In this document: piece by piece, positions 28,533 through 37,241 of the stretch
How positions within the stretch are numbered: the first letter of the stretch is position 1
Layout of the letters: the number at the start of each line of letters is the position of its first letter
Assembly (NCBI GenBank): GCA_963700425.1
Contig: CAVOXO010000005.1
Location: 62,001-126,000, forward strand
DNA from: CAVOXO01 sp963700425
Lineage (GTDB): Bacteria > Actinomycetota > Acidimicrobiia > Acidimicrobiales > Microtrichaceae
Reading direction: 5' to 3'
Length of the DNA stretch: 64,000 bases
The notes under the pieces: generated by a model
What the model was told of the DNA's origin: nothing
Databases searched by the model: none
The model's input: the letters and a program-made list of their open reading frames with translations, nothing else
Translations under genes and position numbers: made by a program

Positions 28533-30035
28533 TCACGCGCTGGGCATGCCTGTCTGGAGCTTCGCGAGCACCTCCTTGAGACTGAAGCTCGCCGGCTCCT
28601 GGCGGGGCGGGAACTCGATCAACGTCTGAAGCATCTGGGCGACGAATGCTTGGCACGGCACGGCGAGGAAGGCGTGGTCCAACAACCAGTCGTAGTAGGT
28701 GTTGGAGGTGATCGGTGCCTGCTCGAAGGGATCGGTGCGCAGGTTGAACATCAGCGGCACGCGCAGCTCGGTGAAGGGCTCGGCCCAGATGCGCAACGTC
28801 CCCTCACATCGTTGCTCGAGGAACACCAGCTTCCAGTTGTCGTAGCGCACCGCGGTGAGGTCGCCGTCGTCGGAGACGTAGAAGAAGAAGTTGCGGGCGC
28901 TGTCCTCTTCTTCGCCGGTCAGCCACGGCAACTGGTTGTTGCCATCGAGGTGGACCTTGTAGGTGGTGCCACCCAGGTCGGTTCCGGCTTTGAGCTGCGC
29001 TGCGATGTCCTCGACACCCGCGGCGGACAGCAGGGTCGGGAACCAGTCGTTGTGGCTCATCATGCCGTTCTTGACCTCGCCGGCCGGGACATGGCCGGGC
29101 CACCGCACCACGCAGGGCACCCGGTACGCGCCCTCCCAGTTGGTGTTCTTCTCGCCACGGAACGGTGTGGTGCCGGCGTCGGGCCAGGAATTGGCGTGCG
29201 GGCCGTTGTCGGTGGAGTAGACGACGATGGTGTCCTCGGCCAGACCGAGTTCGTCGAGCAGACCCAACAGATCCCCCACCAGGTCATCGTGATCCATCAT
29301 CGTGTCGTGGTAGTCGGACTGCCACCGACCGGCGCGGCCCTTGCTCTCGGGCTTCACGTGGGTGCGGAAGTGCATGTGCGTCGAGTTGAACCACACGAAG
29401 AACGGCTGGTCGGAATCCGCCTTGTCACTGATGAACGTCCTGGCGGCCGCCAGGAACTCGTCGTCGACGGTTTCCATACGCTTCTTGGTGAGCGGGCCGG
29501 TGTCCTCGATGCGCTGCGTGCCGTCGGCGTTGGCCCACGAGTGGATGACGCCGCGGGGCCCGAAGCGCTTCTGGAAGTCGGGGAAGTCCTTCGGCATCGG
29601 GTAGTCGTCGAGTTCGGGCTCCTCCTCGGCATTGAGGTGGTAGAGGTTGCCGAAGAACTCGTCGAAGCCGTGGACTGTGGGCAGGAACTCGTCCTTGTCG
29701 CCCAAGTGGTTCTTGCCGAACTGCCCGGTGGCGTAGCCGTGCGCCTTCAACGCCGTGGCGATGGTGGGATCCTCGGGCCGCAGCCCGATGTCGGCACCGG
29801 GCATGCCCACCTTGGTCAGACCCGTTCGGATCGGATTCTGACCACAGATGAAGGCGGCACGGCCGGCGGTGCAGCTCTGCTCGCCGTAGTAGTCGGTGAA
29901 CCGCACGCCCTCTTCCGCGATGCGATCGATGTTGGGGGTCCGATACCCCATGAGCCCGTCGGAGTAGCAGCTCAGGTTCGAGATCCCTATGTCATCTCCC
30001 CAGATGACCAGGATGTTCGGCTTGCCGTCCGGCAC
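28533..30035 (-). CDS. Arylsulfatase-type sulfatase
   Basis: Type I sulfatase, about 500 residues. N-terminal metal aspartates in NILVIWGDDIG (D14, D15). Signature CTAGR at residues 55-59 fits the FGE target pattern CxPxR/CxAxR, with C55 the formylglycine site. Late metal residues in VYSTDNGPHANSW. I chose GTG 30035 because GGGAGG precedes it and the frame starts with PDGKPNILVI; earlier starts lack a counterpart. There is no signal peptide, so it appears cytoplasmic. It is operonic with the FGE. The sulfate ester cleaved is unknown. Confidence 0.85.
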   Translation of the reverse strand: MPDGKPNILVIWGDDIGISNLSCYSDGLMGYRTPNIDRIAEEGVRFTDYYGEQSCTAGRAAFICGQNPIRTGLTKVGMPGADIGLRPEDPTIATALKAHGYATGQFGKNHLGDKDEFLPTVHGFDEFFGNLYHLNAEEEPELDDYPMPKDFPDFQKRFGPRGVIHSWANADGTQRIEDTGPLTKKRMETVDDEFLAAARTFISDKADSDQPFFVWFNSTHMHFRTHVKPESKGRAGRWQSDYHDTMMDHDDLVGDLLGLLDELGLAEDTIVVYSTDNGPHANSWPDAGTTPFRGEKNTNWEGAYRVPCVVRWPGHVPAGEVKNGMMSHNDWFPTLLSAAGVEDIAAQLKAGTDLGGTTYKVHLDGNNQLPWLTGEEEDSARNFFFYVSDDGDLTAVRYDNWKLVFLEQRCEGTLRIWAEPFTELRVPLMFNLRTDPFEQAPITSNTYYDWLLDHAFLAVPCQAFVAQMLQTLIEFPPRQEPASFSLKEVLAKLQTGMPSA

Positions 30036-30252
30036 GTGACCTCCCGAGGTTCGAGCGGGGCCCATCGCGCCCCGAGACCGAGAGCAGGACTGTAGACGGT
30101 GCGGAGCTCCCGAGCCTCCGCAGCTTTTTCCCGACGAAGGGGACACGACAACGGCCTCGATGACCGATCCGCCCACCCGGGCACACAGGGGCGTCAGCCA
30201 GGTACCGGGGCCGCGGTCGCCCTGACGGTGCCGAACCGAGGATCGGGCGCCG

Positions 30253-31251
30253 TCAGGATGACGGCGAGGTCGGGATGCCGCCCTGGTGGTCACCGACGAT
30301 GGTGCAGGCCTGCCGGCCGAGATCGACCCGCCCATCGTCCGAGGCGATGGTGGCCTCGATTCGATCGCCGGGCCGGAGCCGTTTGTCGTTGCGGACCGCG
30401 GCGCGACGGATCAGACCGGCGCGGCGCTTCGCCGACACCATCTGTGCGACCATCGCCACTGGCTTCGGCGGTGCCTGGAGGGCGCATCCTCCCGGTGTCC
30501 CGGTCGCGACGATGTCACCCGGATGCCAGTTCTGGACCTCCGAGAGCTCGGTGAGGGTTGGTGCGGGGGTGTGGATCATGTCCGAGGCGAAGGCGTCCTG
30601 GCGGACCTGTCCGTTGACGGTGAGGCGGAGCCGCAGCTCGGCGAAACGCGCCAGGTCATCCTCATCGACCAGCGTCAGGTGGGGGCCGGCAGGCCCGAAG
30701 GTCCTGTAGCTCTTGCCCTTGTAGAACTGCAGCTCGGGCAGCTGGACGTCGCGCGCGCTCACGTCGTTGACCATCACGAGCGCCGCCACGTGGGACGCGA
30801 GATCGCCGGCGTCGACATCCACCGGCCCCACCACATCGGTGGAGAGGACGAGACCGATCTCGAGTTCGTAGTCGAGGAATTCGACGTGGTGCGGGGTGAC
30901 GATGTCGGTGTCCGCCGGTGCCAGGCACGACGATGCCTTCCTGAAGAAGATGTTGAAGGGGCTCGATTCCGGGTCGAGCCCCGAGTCCTTCATGTGGCTC
31001 CGGTAGTTGATGGCCTGACAGATGAACTGCTGGTTCTCGGTGATGGGACACAGCACGTCGAGCTCGTCGATCGGCACCGGATCCTCCAGCCCCGCGGTGC
31101 CGTGTCGCACCGCCGTTGCGGCTTGGGTGATGAAGTCGCCGGTGGTCTGGTGGTCTCCGACAACCGGCCGGGCCCGGGTCACATCGTCGGTATCGACAAC
31201 CGCCCAGCCGGTTCGGTCTCCCGAGGCGAATCGAATCACGTTGGCGGCCAC
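30253..31251 (-). CDS. Fumarylacetoacetate hydrolase-family protein
   Basis: FAH fold, acting as hydrolase, hydratase or decarboxylase at the end of aromatic catabolic routes. Seen: CQAINYRSHMKDSG, FFRKASSCLAP, metal-binding EFLDYELEIGLVL (E-x-E pattern), VNDVSARDVQ, FYKGKSYRTFGPAGPHL and HPGDIVATGTPGG. 332 residues. GTG 31251 lies 2 nt after the monooxygenase stop; a TTG at 31257 would overlap it. Last gene of the VOC-SDR-monooxygenase operon, so probably processes the ring-cleavage product. Exact reaction unknown. Confidence 0.8.
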   Translation of the reverse strand: MAANVIRFASGDRTGWAVVDTDDVTRARPVVGDHQTTGDFITQAATAVRHGTAGLEDPVPIDELDVLCPITENQQFICQAINYRSHMKDSGLDPESSPFNIFFRKASSCLAPADTDIVTPHHVEFLDYELEIGLVLSTDVVGPVDVDAGDLASHVAALVMVNDVSARDVQLPELQFYKGKSYRTFGPAGPHLTLVDEDDLARFAELRLRLTVNGQVRQDAFASDMIHTPAPTLTELSEVQNWHPGDIVATGTPGGCALQAPPKPVAMVAQMVSAKRRAGLIRRAAVRNDKRLRPGDRIEATIASDDGRVDLGRQACTIVGDHQGGIPTSPSS

Positions 31252-31253
31252 GA

Positions 31254-32993
31254 TCAACCTGCCTTCCGGTCGGCGGAGGGGACTTGCGACGGCGACGACG
31301 TGTCGAACCCGCCACACCCGAGGTGGCCGCTGAGCGCCGCCAGGCCGACGGCCAGCTCCGAGCGGTCGGCCGACGACGCGCCGCGCCAGGCCACATGCTG
31401 GTCGGGCCGGACGAGGAGGGCGCCGCTCGAGGTGACGCCGCAGATCGCCCGCCACCCGTCGAGTTCACCGACGTCCACGCCGATCCGGATCACGGCCACG
31501 GGTTCGGGGCGGCTGCCGAGGGCGTCGGCCCACAGGCCGTGATCGCCGAACGTGAACAGAACGGGCCGGCCGAGCTGGACCAGGTCCAGCGTCGATCGAC
31601 CCCCCACCTCGTCGAGCCACCCATGGGGGAGCCGCGCCCCCGGTCGGGCCGACGGCACGAAGGCTCGCGGGCTGGGAGGCTCCTGCGGTGGCCCTTCGGG
31701 GACGAGGGCGCCCTTGTCGTAGACGTAGCCGAGCTGGAGGCCCTCCATGTCGAAGTGCTCCGCCTGCATCTCGACCGCGTCCGCGATGGCGGCCGCCCGA
31801 TCGGGATCGGCGAGGGACGTGAGCAGTCGTTCGGTGGTCGGCTCGACGTCGGTGCCGAGCGCTTCTGCCAGATGCACGATCTTGAGTGCATTCGTGAGTG
31901 ATTGATGGGCGTTGTTCCGGGCGACCGGCACCCGCTCGTCCGCGTAGGAGTCCACAAGACTGGGATGACCCCAGCCGTCCTCGATCGCGGCCATCCGCCA
32001 CATCAGGGTGTGGATGTCCGCCATCCCGCTGTTCAGGCCGAGGCCACCGGTGGGAGGAAACCGATGAGCCGAATCCCCCGCGAGGAAGATCCTGCCGGCC
32101 CCCATCGACTCCACGGTCTGTGCGCTCATCCACCAGGTACCTCGACCGAGCACGTCGGCATCGATGTCGGCACCGGCTGCGGCGCGGACCACCTCCCGGC
32201 AGCGCGCGTCGGTGTAGTCGTCGACGGTCTCGGTGGACGGGTCGAACGGGTGCATGAAGACCCATTCGCGGTCCACGTCATGGGCCACGAAGGCGCCATC
32301 CGCGGCGGGGTCCAACACGAAGTGCAGAACGGCGGGGCGCTCGGCCACCACGTCGCGCAGATCGGCGGCGAAGTGGATCATCAAGAAGCACTGGATGAGG
32401 GGCGGACCCTGCATCTCGATGCCGAGCATCTGACGGACCCCACTTCCGGCTCCGTCGCAGCCGATGACGAAGCGGCTCCGGATCCGGAGGGTCTCACCGG
32501 TGCTGAGATCGGTCACCGCCGAGCTCACGCCGTCGGCGTCGGGGACCGAACGGTCCCATCGATGGCCGTAGCGGAGCTCCGCGCCGCTCGAGGCCTCCAG
32601 TTCGTCTCTGAGGATGGGCTCGAAGCGATGCTGGGACAGGTTCCGCAGCGGCGTGGGGGTCACGTCGAGACACTCCTCGCCCTGGCGCTCGAAGGGAAGC
32701 CGCCCGATCAGGTCGCCGGTGAGCCGGGTCACGAAGTTCACGTGGCCGGCATCGGCGGGGTCCTGTGCGGCCGCGAGGATCCGATCCATGTCCAACCCGG
32801 CCTGCCGGCAGATCTCAAAGGTTCGGGCGTTCACGACGTGGGCGGCCGGCGCGCGCTGTGGTCCGTCCCGGCGTTCGACGACCAGCGCGCTCATCCCCTG
32901 TCGTGAGGCCAGGATTCCGCCGAGCATGCCGACCGGTCCCGCCCCGACGACGAGCACGTCGACGTCGACGATGTCGCTGACCTCCACACTCAC
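31254..32993 (-). CDS. FAD-dependent aromatic-ring monooxygenase
   Basis: Phenol-hydroxylase/MhpA-like flavin monooxygenase. VDVLVVGAGPVGMLGGILASRQGM (FAD motif near the N-terminus), a SRFVIGCDGAGSGVR DG-type motif about residue 165, and GRIFLAGDSAHRFPPTGGLGLNSGMADIHTLMWRMA (GD motif). A C-terminal thioredoxin-like domain follows. 579 residues. GTG 32993 overlaps the SDR stop by 4 nt. Hydroxylates aromatic substrates in the family; here it fits an operon with a ring-cleavage-like VOC protein and an FAH protein. The substrate is unknown. Confidence 0.85.
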   Translation of the reverse strand: MSVEVSDIVDVDVLVVGAGPVGMLGGILASRQGMSALVVERRDGPQRAPAAHVVNARTFEICRQAGLDMDRILAAAQDPADAGHVNFVTRLTGDLIGRLPFERQGEECLDVTPTPLRNLSQHRFEPILRDELEASSGAELRYGHRWDRSVPDADGVSSAVTDLSTGETLRIRSRFVIGCDGAGSGVRQMLGIEMQGPPLIQCFLMIHFAADLRDVVAERPAVLHFVLDPAADGAFVAHDVDREWVFMHPFDPSTETVDDYTDARCREVVRAAAGADIDADVLGRGTWWMSAQTVESMGAGRIFLAGDSAHRFPPTGGLGLNSGMADIHTLMWRMAAIEDGWGHPSLVDSYADERVPVARNNAHQSLTNALKIVHLAEALGTDVEPTTERLLTSLADPDRAAAIADAVEMQAEHFDMEGLQLGYVYDKGALVPEGPPQEPPSPRAFVPSARPGARLPHGWLDEVGGRSTLDLVQLGRPVLFTFGDHGLWADALGSRPEPVAVIRIGVDVGELDGWRAICGVTSSGALLVRPDQHVAWRGASSADRSELAVGLAALSGHLGCGGFDTSSPSQVPSADRKAG

Positions 32994-33770
32994 AACAGAC
33001 CCTCGTAGCTGCCGCCGTCGAGTTGGAGGTTCTGGCCGGAGATGTACCCGGCCTGAGCGCTGCAGAGAAAGGCGCAGGCATCGCCGAACTCGCCGGGCTC
33101 CCCCAGGCGTTTCGCGGCGACGGTGTCCTTGATGTGTTCGTAGGCCTCCTCGACGGAGATGCCCCCGATCAGTGAGTGGAGCTCCGCCATCTGGCGCTGA
33201 CGCCCGGTGTCGAACCGCTCCGGCAGCAGGTTGTTGATCGTCACGTTCGACGAGACCACGTCTCGCGACACCGCCTTCGCCACCGACGTGAGCCCCGTTC
33301 GCCGCGCCGGTCGACAGACCCATCGCCGAGACGGGCGTCTTGACCATGGCAGACGTGATGTTCACGATCCGCCCGAATCCACGCTCGACCATCCCGTCGA
33401 TCACGGCGCGGATCATGAGCACGGGCGCCAACATGTTGGCGTCGAGGGCCTCGATCCACGCGTCGCGGTCCCAGTCCACGAAGCGCCCCGGGTCGGGGCC
33501 ACTGTTGTTGTTGACGACGATGTCGGGCTCGGGGCACGCCTCCAGCAGGGCGACGCGTGTCGCTTCGTGGCCGATGTCGCCGCGGACGGCCTCCACCTCG
33601 ACGCCGTGACGGTCGCGGAGCAGATCGGTGGCGGCTCCGAGCGCCTCGGGGTCACGCCCGTTGACGACGAGGTTCACGCCCTCGCGGGCGAGCGATTCGG
33701 CGCATGCGAAGCCGAGGCCGCGGCTGGATGCGCAGACGATGGCGCGACGGCCGGCGATACCCAGGTCCAC
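32990..33770 (-). CDS. Short-chain dehydrogenase/reductase, one frameshift
   Basis: NAD(P)-dependent oxidoreductase. Nucleotide site IVCASSRGLGFACAESLAREG, then VNNNSGPDPGRF and IVNITSAMVKTPVSAMGLSTGA. The usual YxxxK position reads with Leu instead of Tyr, as in a subgroup of SDRs. The frame breaks near 33297, where GCGAACGG seems to carry one extra A. Afterwards it continues TGLTSVAKAVSRDVVSSNVTINNLLPERFDTGR. The end is FLCSAQAGYISGQNLQLDGGSYEGLL. GTG 33770, 2 nt after the VOC stop. Joined length about 260 residues. The frameshift makes it look fused to the monooxygenase in one frame. Confidence 0.8.
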
Positions 33771-33772
33771 GC

Positions 33773-34336
33773 CTACCCCCTCGTCCCGGCGAGTCGAGCG
33801 GCGAACTCCGCCTGCCACTCCTCGAGCGGGCCGAACTCGGGGAGAGATCCGATGATCGACCTGGTGGCGGCTTCGATCTCCTGATCGCCGGCGTCGAGGT
33901 CCAGCGGAGCGGCATGGGGTTGAGCGACGTGGAACGGTGAATCCACGAAGCACTCGAGGCCGTTGCCCTCGGGGTCGGTGAAGTAGAGCGACCAGGCGTT
34001 TCCATGGCAGATGGGGATGACCCCGTCGACGCCTGCCTCGGCAAGACGAGCGCCGATGGAGCGGAGCTCGTCGAGGCTCCCGGTCCGGAAGGCGAGATGG
34101 TCGGTCATCACGAAGGCGTGTTCAGGGACCACCTGACCGCAGACGAACACGATCTGGTGGTGTTCGCGGGGATCCTGCGAGATGAACGCCACCTCGCCGT
34201 CGTCACCCACCTTGGCGCGGTTGGTGACCTGGAAGCCGAGTACGTCGCAGTAGAACGCCAGCACTGCATCGAGATCGCTCACGGAGATGGTGGTGTGGCT
34301 CAGCGTCAGCCGCGGCGACACCGTCGGTTCGCTCAT
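33773..34336 (-). CDS. VOC-superfamily protein, extradiol dioxygenase-like
   Basis: 187 residues of vicinal-oxygen-chelate fold. Metal-ligand pattern: His in LSHTTISVSDLDAVLAFY (H14), His in MTDHLAFRTGSLDEL, and Glu in DPEGNGLECFVDSP. This triad is shared by type I extradiol dioxygenases and glyoxalases. First gene of the operon with SDR, aromatic monooxygenase and FAH, which favours ring cleavage. A C-terminal extension (PLEEWQAEFAARLAG) is helical. ATG 34336, just downstream of a strong palindrome. Confidence 0.75.
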   Translation of the reverse strand: MSEPTVSPRLTLSHTTISVSDLDAVLAFYCDVLGFQVTNRAKVGDDGEVAFISQDPREHHQIVFVCGQVVPEHAFVMTDHLAFRTGSLDELRSIGARLAEAGVDGVIPICHGNAWSLYFTDPEGNGLECFVDSPFHVAQPHAAPLDLDAGDQEIEAATRSIIGSLPEFGPLEEWQAEFAARLAGTRG

Positions 34337-34371
34337 GTCGTTGATGTCCTTGTCGTCGTCCGTTGTCGAAG

Positions 34372-34407
34372 ATTGACAGTCTTCTCATTTTTGAGTCATA
34401 TGTCAAT
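34372..34407. promoter_or_regulatory. 36-bp imperfect palindrome with TTGACA boxes, TetR operator/promoter
   Basis: Arm 34372-34387 starts ATTGACA and ends CTCA. Arm 34392-34407 is its mirror (TGAG...TGTCAAT), with TTTT between; 11 of 16 arm positions pair. Each arm starts with a consensus -35 hexamer TTGACA reading into the divergent gene on its side, so the operator covers both promoters. The -10 boxes are weak. It is an AT-rich island between the TetR gene and the VOC operon. Confidence 0.6.
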
Positions 34408-34418
34408 ACTGAGCTACC

Positions 34419-35087
34419 GTGGACCTTGTGACCGCCAGATCCAGCCATGGCCCCCCGACCCGCGGCCACAAGAAGAGGGAACGAACTCGCCGACTGCTCA
34501 TCGACGCGGCCGTCGAGGTGATCGCCGACAAGGGAGAGACGTTCACCTTCAGCGACATCTCCGCGCAGGCCGGGGTCGCCAGTGGAACCATCTACAACTA
34601 CTTCTCCAGCCGCGACGAGCTCATCGACGCCGTCGTGCCGCAGGTTCTGGGAGCGTTCGGTGCCGAGAGCGCCGCCGCCTTCGAGGACACCGACCCCGTG
34701 ACGCGGTTCGCGACCATCACCGCCCTCGCCCTGCGTCGCGCCGCGGTGGCTCCCGAGGAGATGAGCGTCCTACTCCGCCTGGACAGGGTGCAACGCGCCG
34801 CGGTGACCAGCGACGTGTTGGCACATCTGCGGGCCGACCTCGCAGCCGGCGCGGACGCCGGGCGCTTCCAGGCAACGATCGACGATGCCACCGTGGACGT
34901 GGTGATCGGTGCCCTCTTCTTCGCAGCGCGACGAATCATCGACGCCCCGGTCAGCGACGGGTACCACGCCCGCGTGGTCGCCCAGCTGTTGCGGTCACTC
35001 GGGCTCCACGAGGCGCATGCGGAGGCTCTGGCCGCCGAGGCGGTCGCCACCGCCGACACGATCCGGCCACCGGACCACGACGGGTGA
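34419..35087 (+). CDS. TetR-family transcriptional regulator
   Basis: Helix-turn-helix repressor of about 222 residues. KKRERTRRLLIDAAVEVIADKGETFTFSDISAQAGVASGTIYNYFSSRDELIDAV (residues 18-70) is a standard TetR DNA-binding domain. The C-terminal domain is Ala-rich and helical. GTG 34419 is the longest start; GTG 34428 is equally possible. It is divergent from the VOC-SDR-monooxygenase-FAH operon, with the palindrome at 34372-34407 between. It probably represses that operon until an aromatic ligand binds (inference). Confidence 0.85.
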   Translation: MDLVTARSSHGPPTRGHKKRERTRRLLIDAAVEVIADKGETFTFSDISAQAGVASGTIYNYFSSRDELIDAVVPQVLGAFGAESAAAFEDTDPVTRFATITALALRRAAVAPEEMSVLLRLDRVQRAAVTSDVLAHLRADLAAGADAGRFQATIDDATVDVVIGALFFAARRIIDAPVSDGYHARVVAQLLRSLGLHEAHAEALAAEAVATADTIRPPDHDG

Positions 35088-35170
35088 CGGCCGACGCCAC
35101 GCTGGTCGATACCGCACCTGACACCTTGTCGGCGCCGTCACTCGATCCGTGGCGGCACGCTGCGACGGCG

Positions 35171-35863
35171 TCAGTCCGCGGTGTCGGAACCCAGATGCTC
35201 GACGAACCAACGGTGGATCGGGATGCATTCCGCCAGCCGCGACGCACACCACTCGACGTAACCGGCCGTGTGGATCGACGGGGGCGAAGGTTCGCTCCAG
35301 CGACATTGGATGCCCTTGTAGCGGAGCAGCTCGGCGCGCTCGTGATCAGCGGCGTAAGGCGCTGGCACCCGCTTGAGTTGAGGGCCGGCAACCTGGGCCG
35401 AGCGGCGCTGATGGAGCTCCGCGAGCGCCTCACTCAGCTTCGCACCGTCCGCGCTGTCAACCGCCGCCCGCCAACGATCCACCGACACGGGCGCGATACC
35501 ACTTGCGAACCCAGTGCCCGAAGGGCTCACGCGGACGAAGAGGGTGGGCGAGGTCGACTTCTTCTGACCCTCCCACCACCGGAACAGCAGGTGGTCCTTG
35601 TAGGACGCGGCAGCGGGAGCAAAGCGACGGTCATTGTTGATCGGAGAGATGGATCCGTTGACCTTCGCCACGCCGACGATCCCGGGCCCGATCAGGTCGT
35701 CGAGCACCCCGGTCATCCCCACCACGAACTGCTTGGCGGGTACCGCTATCTCGGCGTCATAGGTCCCCCGGTGGGCGTCGAACCACGCCTTGTCGTGCGT
35801 TCCGAGGTCGTCCAGGAACTCGAGCGCCTCGACGGAAAAACCGGCGAACCCATCTGCGCTCAC
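35171..35863 (-). CDS. DUF2461 (TIGR02453) family protein
   Basis: 230 residues, matching DUF2461 in order: a FSVEALEFLDDLGTHDKAWFDAHRGTYD start, INNDRRFAPAAASYKDHLLFRWWEG in the middle, LFVRVSPSGTGFASGI, and a RYKGIQCRWSEPSP segment near the end. Function of the family is unknown. ATG 35863 overlaps the preceding stop by 4 nt, making it the last gene of the ArsR-led operon. Confidence 0.75.
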   Translation of the reverse strand: MSADGFAGFSVEALEFLDDLGTHDKAWFDAHRGTYDAEIAVPAKQFVVGMTGVLDDLIGPGIVGVAKVNGSISPINNDRRFAPAAASYKDHLLFRWWEGQKKSTSPTLFVRVSPSGTGFASGIAPVSVDRWRAAVDSADGAKLSEALAELHQRRSAQVAGPQLKRVPAPYAADHERAELLRYKGIQCRWSEPSPPSIHTAGYVEWCASRLAECIPIHRWFVEHLGSDTAD

Positions 35864-36195
35864 GAGTCAGCTCCGTGACCGTGCCGGTTGAACTCCAGAG
35901 CCTCATCCATGAGCGACCTCCATCTGTCGTCGTCCCGGGTCGGAACCCGGACCCACTCGCGGAACACCCGGCCCGCCGGAGCGAAGGGCTCGCCCACACC
36001 GTCAGAAACCAGTTCGCTGACACGGTCTCGATGCACCTTCACGATCAGGTCACCGCTGCGGTGCTCACAGGTGGCGAAGAACTCTCCGTCGACCCGCAGG
36101 CAGTCGAAGCTCATCAACCTGCCCTTCTCGACTGCGTCACGACTCAGGTACTCCTGGGCCAGGTCCCAGAAGTCGGCGGTGGGATCGTCGGTCAT
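35860..36195 (-). CDS. TfoX-N/MmcQ-like small protein
   Basis: 111 residues. Pattern resembles the TfoX N-terminal or YjbR fold: KGRLMSFDCLRVDGEFFATCEHRSGDLIVKVHRDRVSELVSDGVGEPFAPAG, then REWVRVP. These small proteins often sit next to ArsR/SRPBCC genes. Molecular role unknown. ATG 36195 overlaps the SRPBCC stop, and its own stop overlaps the DUF2461 start, both by 4 nt. Confidence 0.6.
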   Translation of the reverse strand: MTDDPTADFWDLAQEYLSRDAVEKGRLMSFDCLRVDGEFFATCEHRSGDLIVKVHRDRVSELVSDGVGEPFAPAGRVFREWVRVPTRDDDRWRSLMDEALEFNRHGHGADS

Positions 36196-36611
36196 CTCTG
36201 TGCCTCCGGGTAGCGGGAGCTCAGGCGCTCCAGGAAGTGGGCCCAGCCGGAGCGGTGGGCCTCGGCCGCCGCGAACGTCAGGCCACGGTGGGTCAACCGA
36301 ACCCGGGTGGACGAGCCGTCACCGACCGGTGTCAGCAGCACCTCCACCTCGCTCGAGCCTGCGGGAACGCCGTGCCAGCCGTCCTCCCACCCATAGGAGA
36401 ACACCACGCGCCGCGGCGGGTCGAGCTCGACGAATGCCCCCTCGACGGTTCGATCGTTCGCATGGGTCCAGCGCAGCTCGCCCCCCGGACGCGCATCGGC
36501 GACCACATCACCGACGTCCATCCACACCGAGATGTCCTCGGCCACGGTGAAGCATCGGTAGACGACATCCGCCGGCACGTCGACCTCGAGCTCGTGGATG
36601 ACGTCGCTCAC
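36192..36611 (-). CDS. SRPBCC/AHSA1-family protein
   Basis: 139 residues. AHSA1-type START-like fold: HELEVDVPADVVYRCFTVAEDISVWMDVGDVVADARPGGELRWTH, VEGAFVELDPPRRVVFSYGW, STRVRLTHRGL and a closing GWAHFLERLSSRYPE helix. These proteins bind small hydrophobic ligands and are commonly paired with an ArsR repressor, as here. GTG 36611 overlaps the ArsR stop by 4 nt. Confidence 0.85.
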   Translation of the reverse strand: MSDVIHELEVDVPADVVYRCFTVAEDISVWMDVGDVVADARPGGELRWTHANDRTVEGAFVELDPPRRVVFSYGWEDGWHGVPAGSSEVEVLLTPVGDGSSTRVRLTHRGLTFAAAEAHRSGWAHFLERLSSRYPEAQR

Positions 36612-36958
36612 GTCGCTCCCGCGGCCGCTGTGGATCGTGCGAGATACTGCGCGTGGCGGGCCATCGCGCCCAGCCGCTCGTCCCAGACGTCGGCGAGCAC
36701 CTCCCGGACCGCGTCGAGTCCGGCGCTGTCGACGGTGTAGAGCCGCCGGTTCCCCGCGGTGCGGACCCGGACGAGACCGGCGTCGCGCAAGACCCGGAGG
36801 TGCTGCGATGTGGTCGGCTGGGCCAGGTCGAGTTGCGCCGCCATGTCGCCGACCGAGCACTCGCGATCGCGGACGATCTGCAGCAGGGCCCGGCGCGACG
36901 GGTGTGCCAAGGCGCGGAGTGCGACGTCGGGTCCGGGCATGGTGAGTGGCTCATTCAT
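36608..36958 (-). CDS. ArsR-family transcriptional regulator
   Basis: 116 residues. Winged helix: DVALRALAHPSRRALLQIVRDRECSVGDMAAQLDLAQPTTSQHLRVLRDAGLVRVRTAGNRRLYTVD. No metal-binding cysteine motif in the recognition helix, so it belongs to the SRPBCC-associated ArsR group rather than arsenic sensors. ATG 36958. It leads a four-gene operon in which every junction is a 4-nt overlap. A clear promoter lies directly upstream and probably includes its own operator. Confidence 0.9.
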   Translation of the reverse strand: MNEPLTMPGPDVALRALAHPSRRALLQIVRDRECSVGDMAAQLDLAQPTTSQHLRVLRDAGLVRVRTAGNRRLYTVDSAGLDAVREVLADVWDERLGAMARHAQYLARSTAAAGAT

Positions 36959-36969
36959 CGCGATATCTG

Positions 36970-36998
36970 AATATAGAGAGTTACGTATACGTTGGCAA
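36970..36998 (-). promoter_or_regulatory. Promoter of the ArsR operon
   Basis: On the minus strand: -35 TTGCCA (36998-36993), 17-bp spacer, -10 TATATT (36975-36970). Only 11 bp separate the -10 box from the ATG, so the message is nearly leaderless. The spacer contains the perfect palindrome ACGTATACGT (36983-36992). ATATCTGAATAT overlaps the -10 box. Both are candidate ArsR sites in an AT-rich island. Confidence 0.65.
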
Positions 36999-37241
36999 GT
37001 GACGCCAGCCGCGCTGAGTGGGATCACCACGAATGCGACCGGGCCGTGGACCACCCACGCCACGCGGGACCTGCTGTTGGGTCTCCGCACCGCCGCCCGT
37101 CCGCGCCCACAGCGGACATCGAACGATCGGGACGCGTGGCGATCGCACCCGGCCTCACACTCCAACGTCAACCCACTTGCGGCATCTCGGCCACTTCAGG
37201 GACCACAGCGCCGGACCCTCGCCGGATGCGACACTGTCGCC

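Noticed and set aside
31254..33953. Apparent SDR-monooxygenase fusion protein of about 900 residues on the minus strand
   Set aside because: It results from the one-base insertion near 33297. After correction the SDR ends at 32990 with a 4-nt overlap to a separate monooxygenase start.
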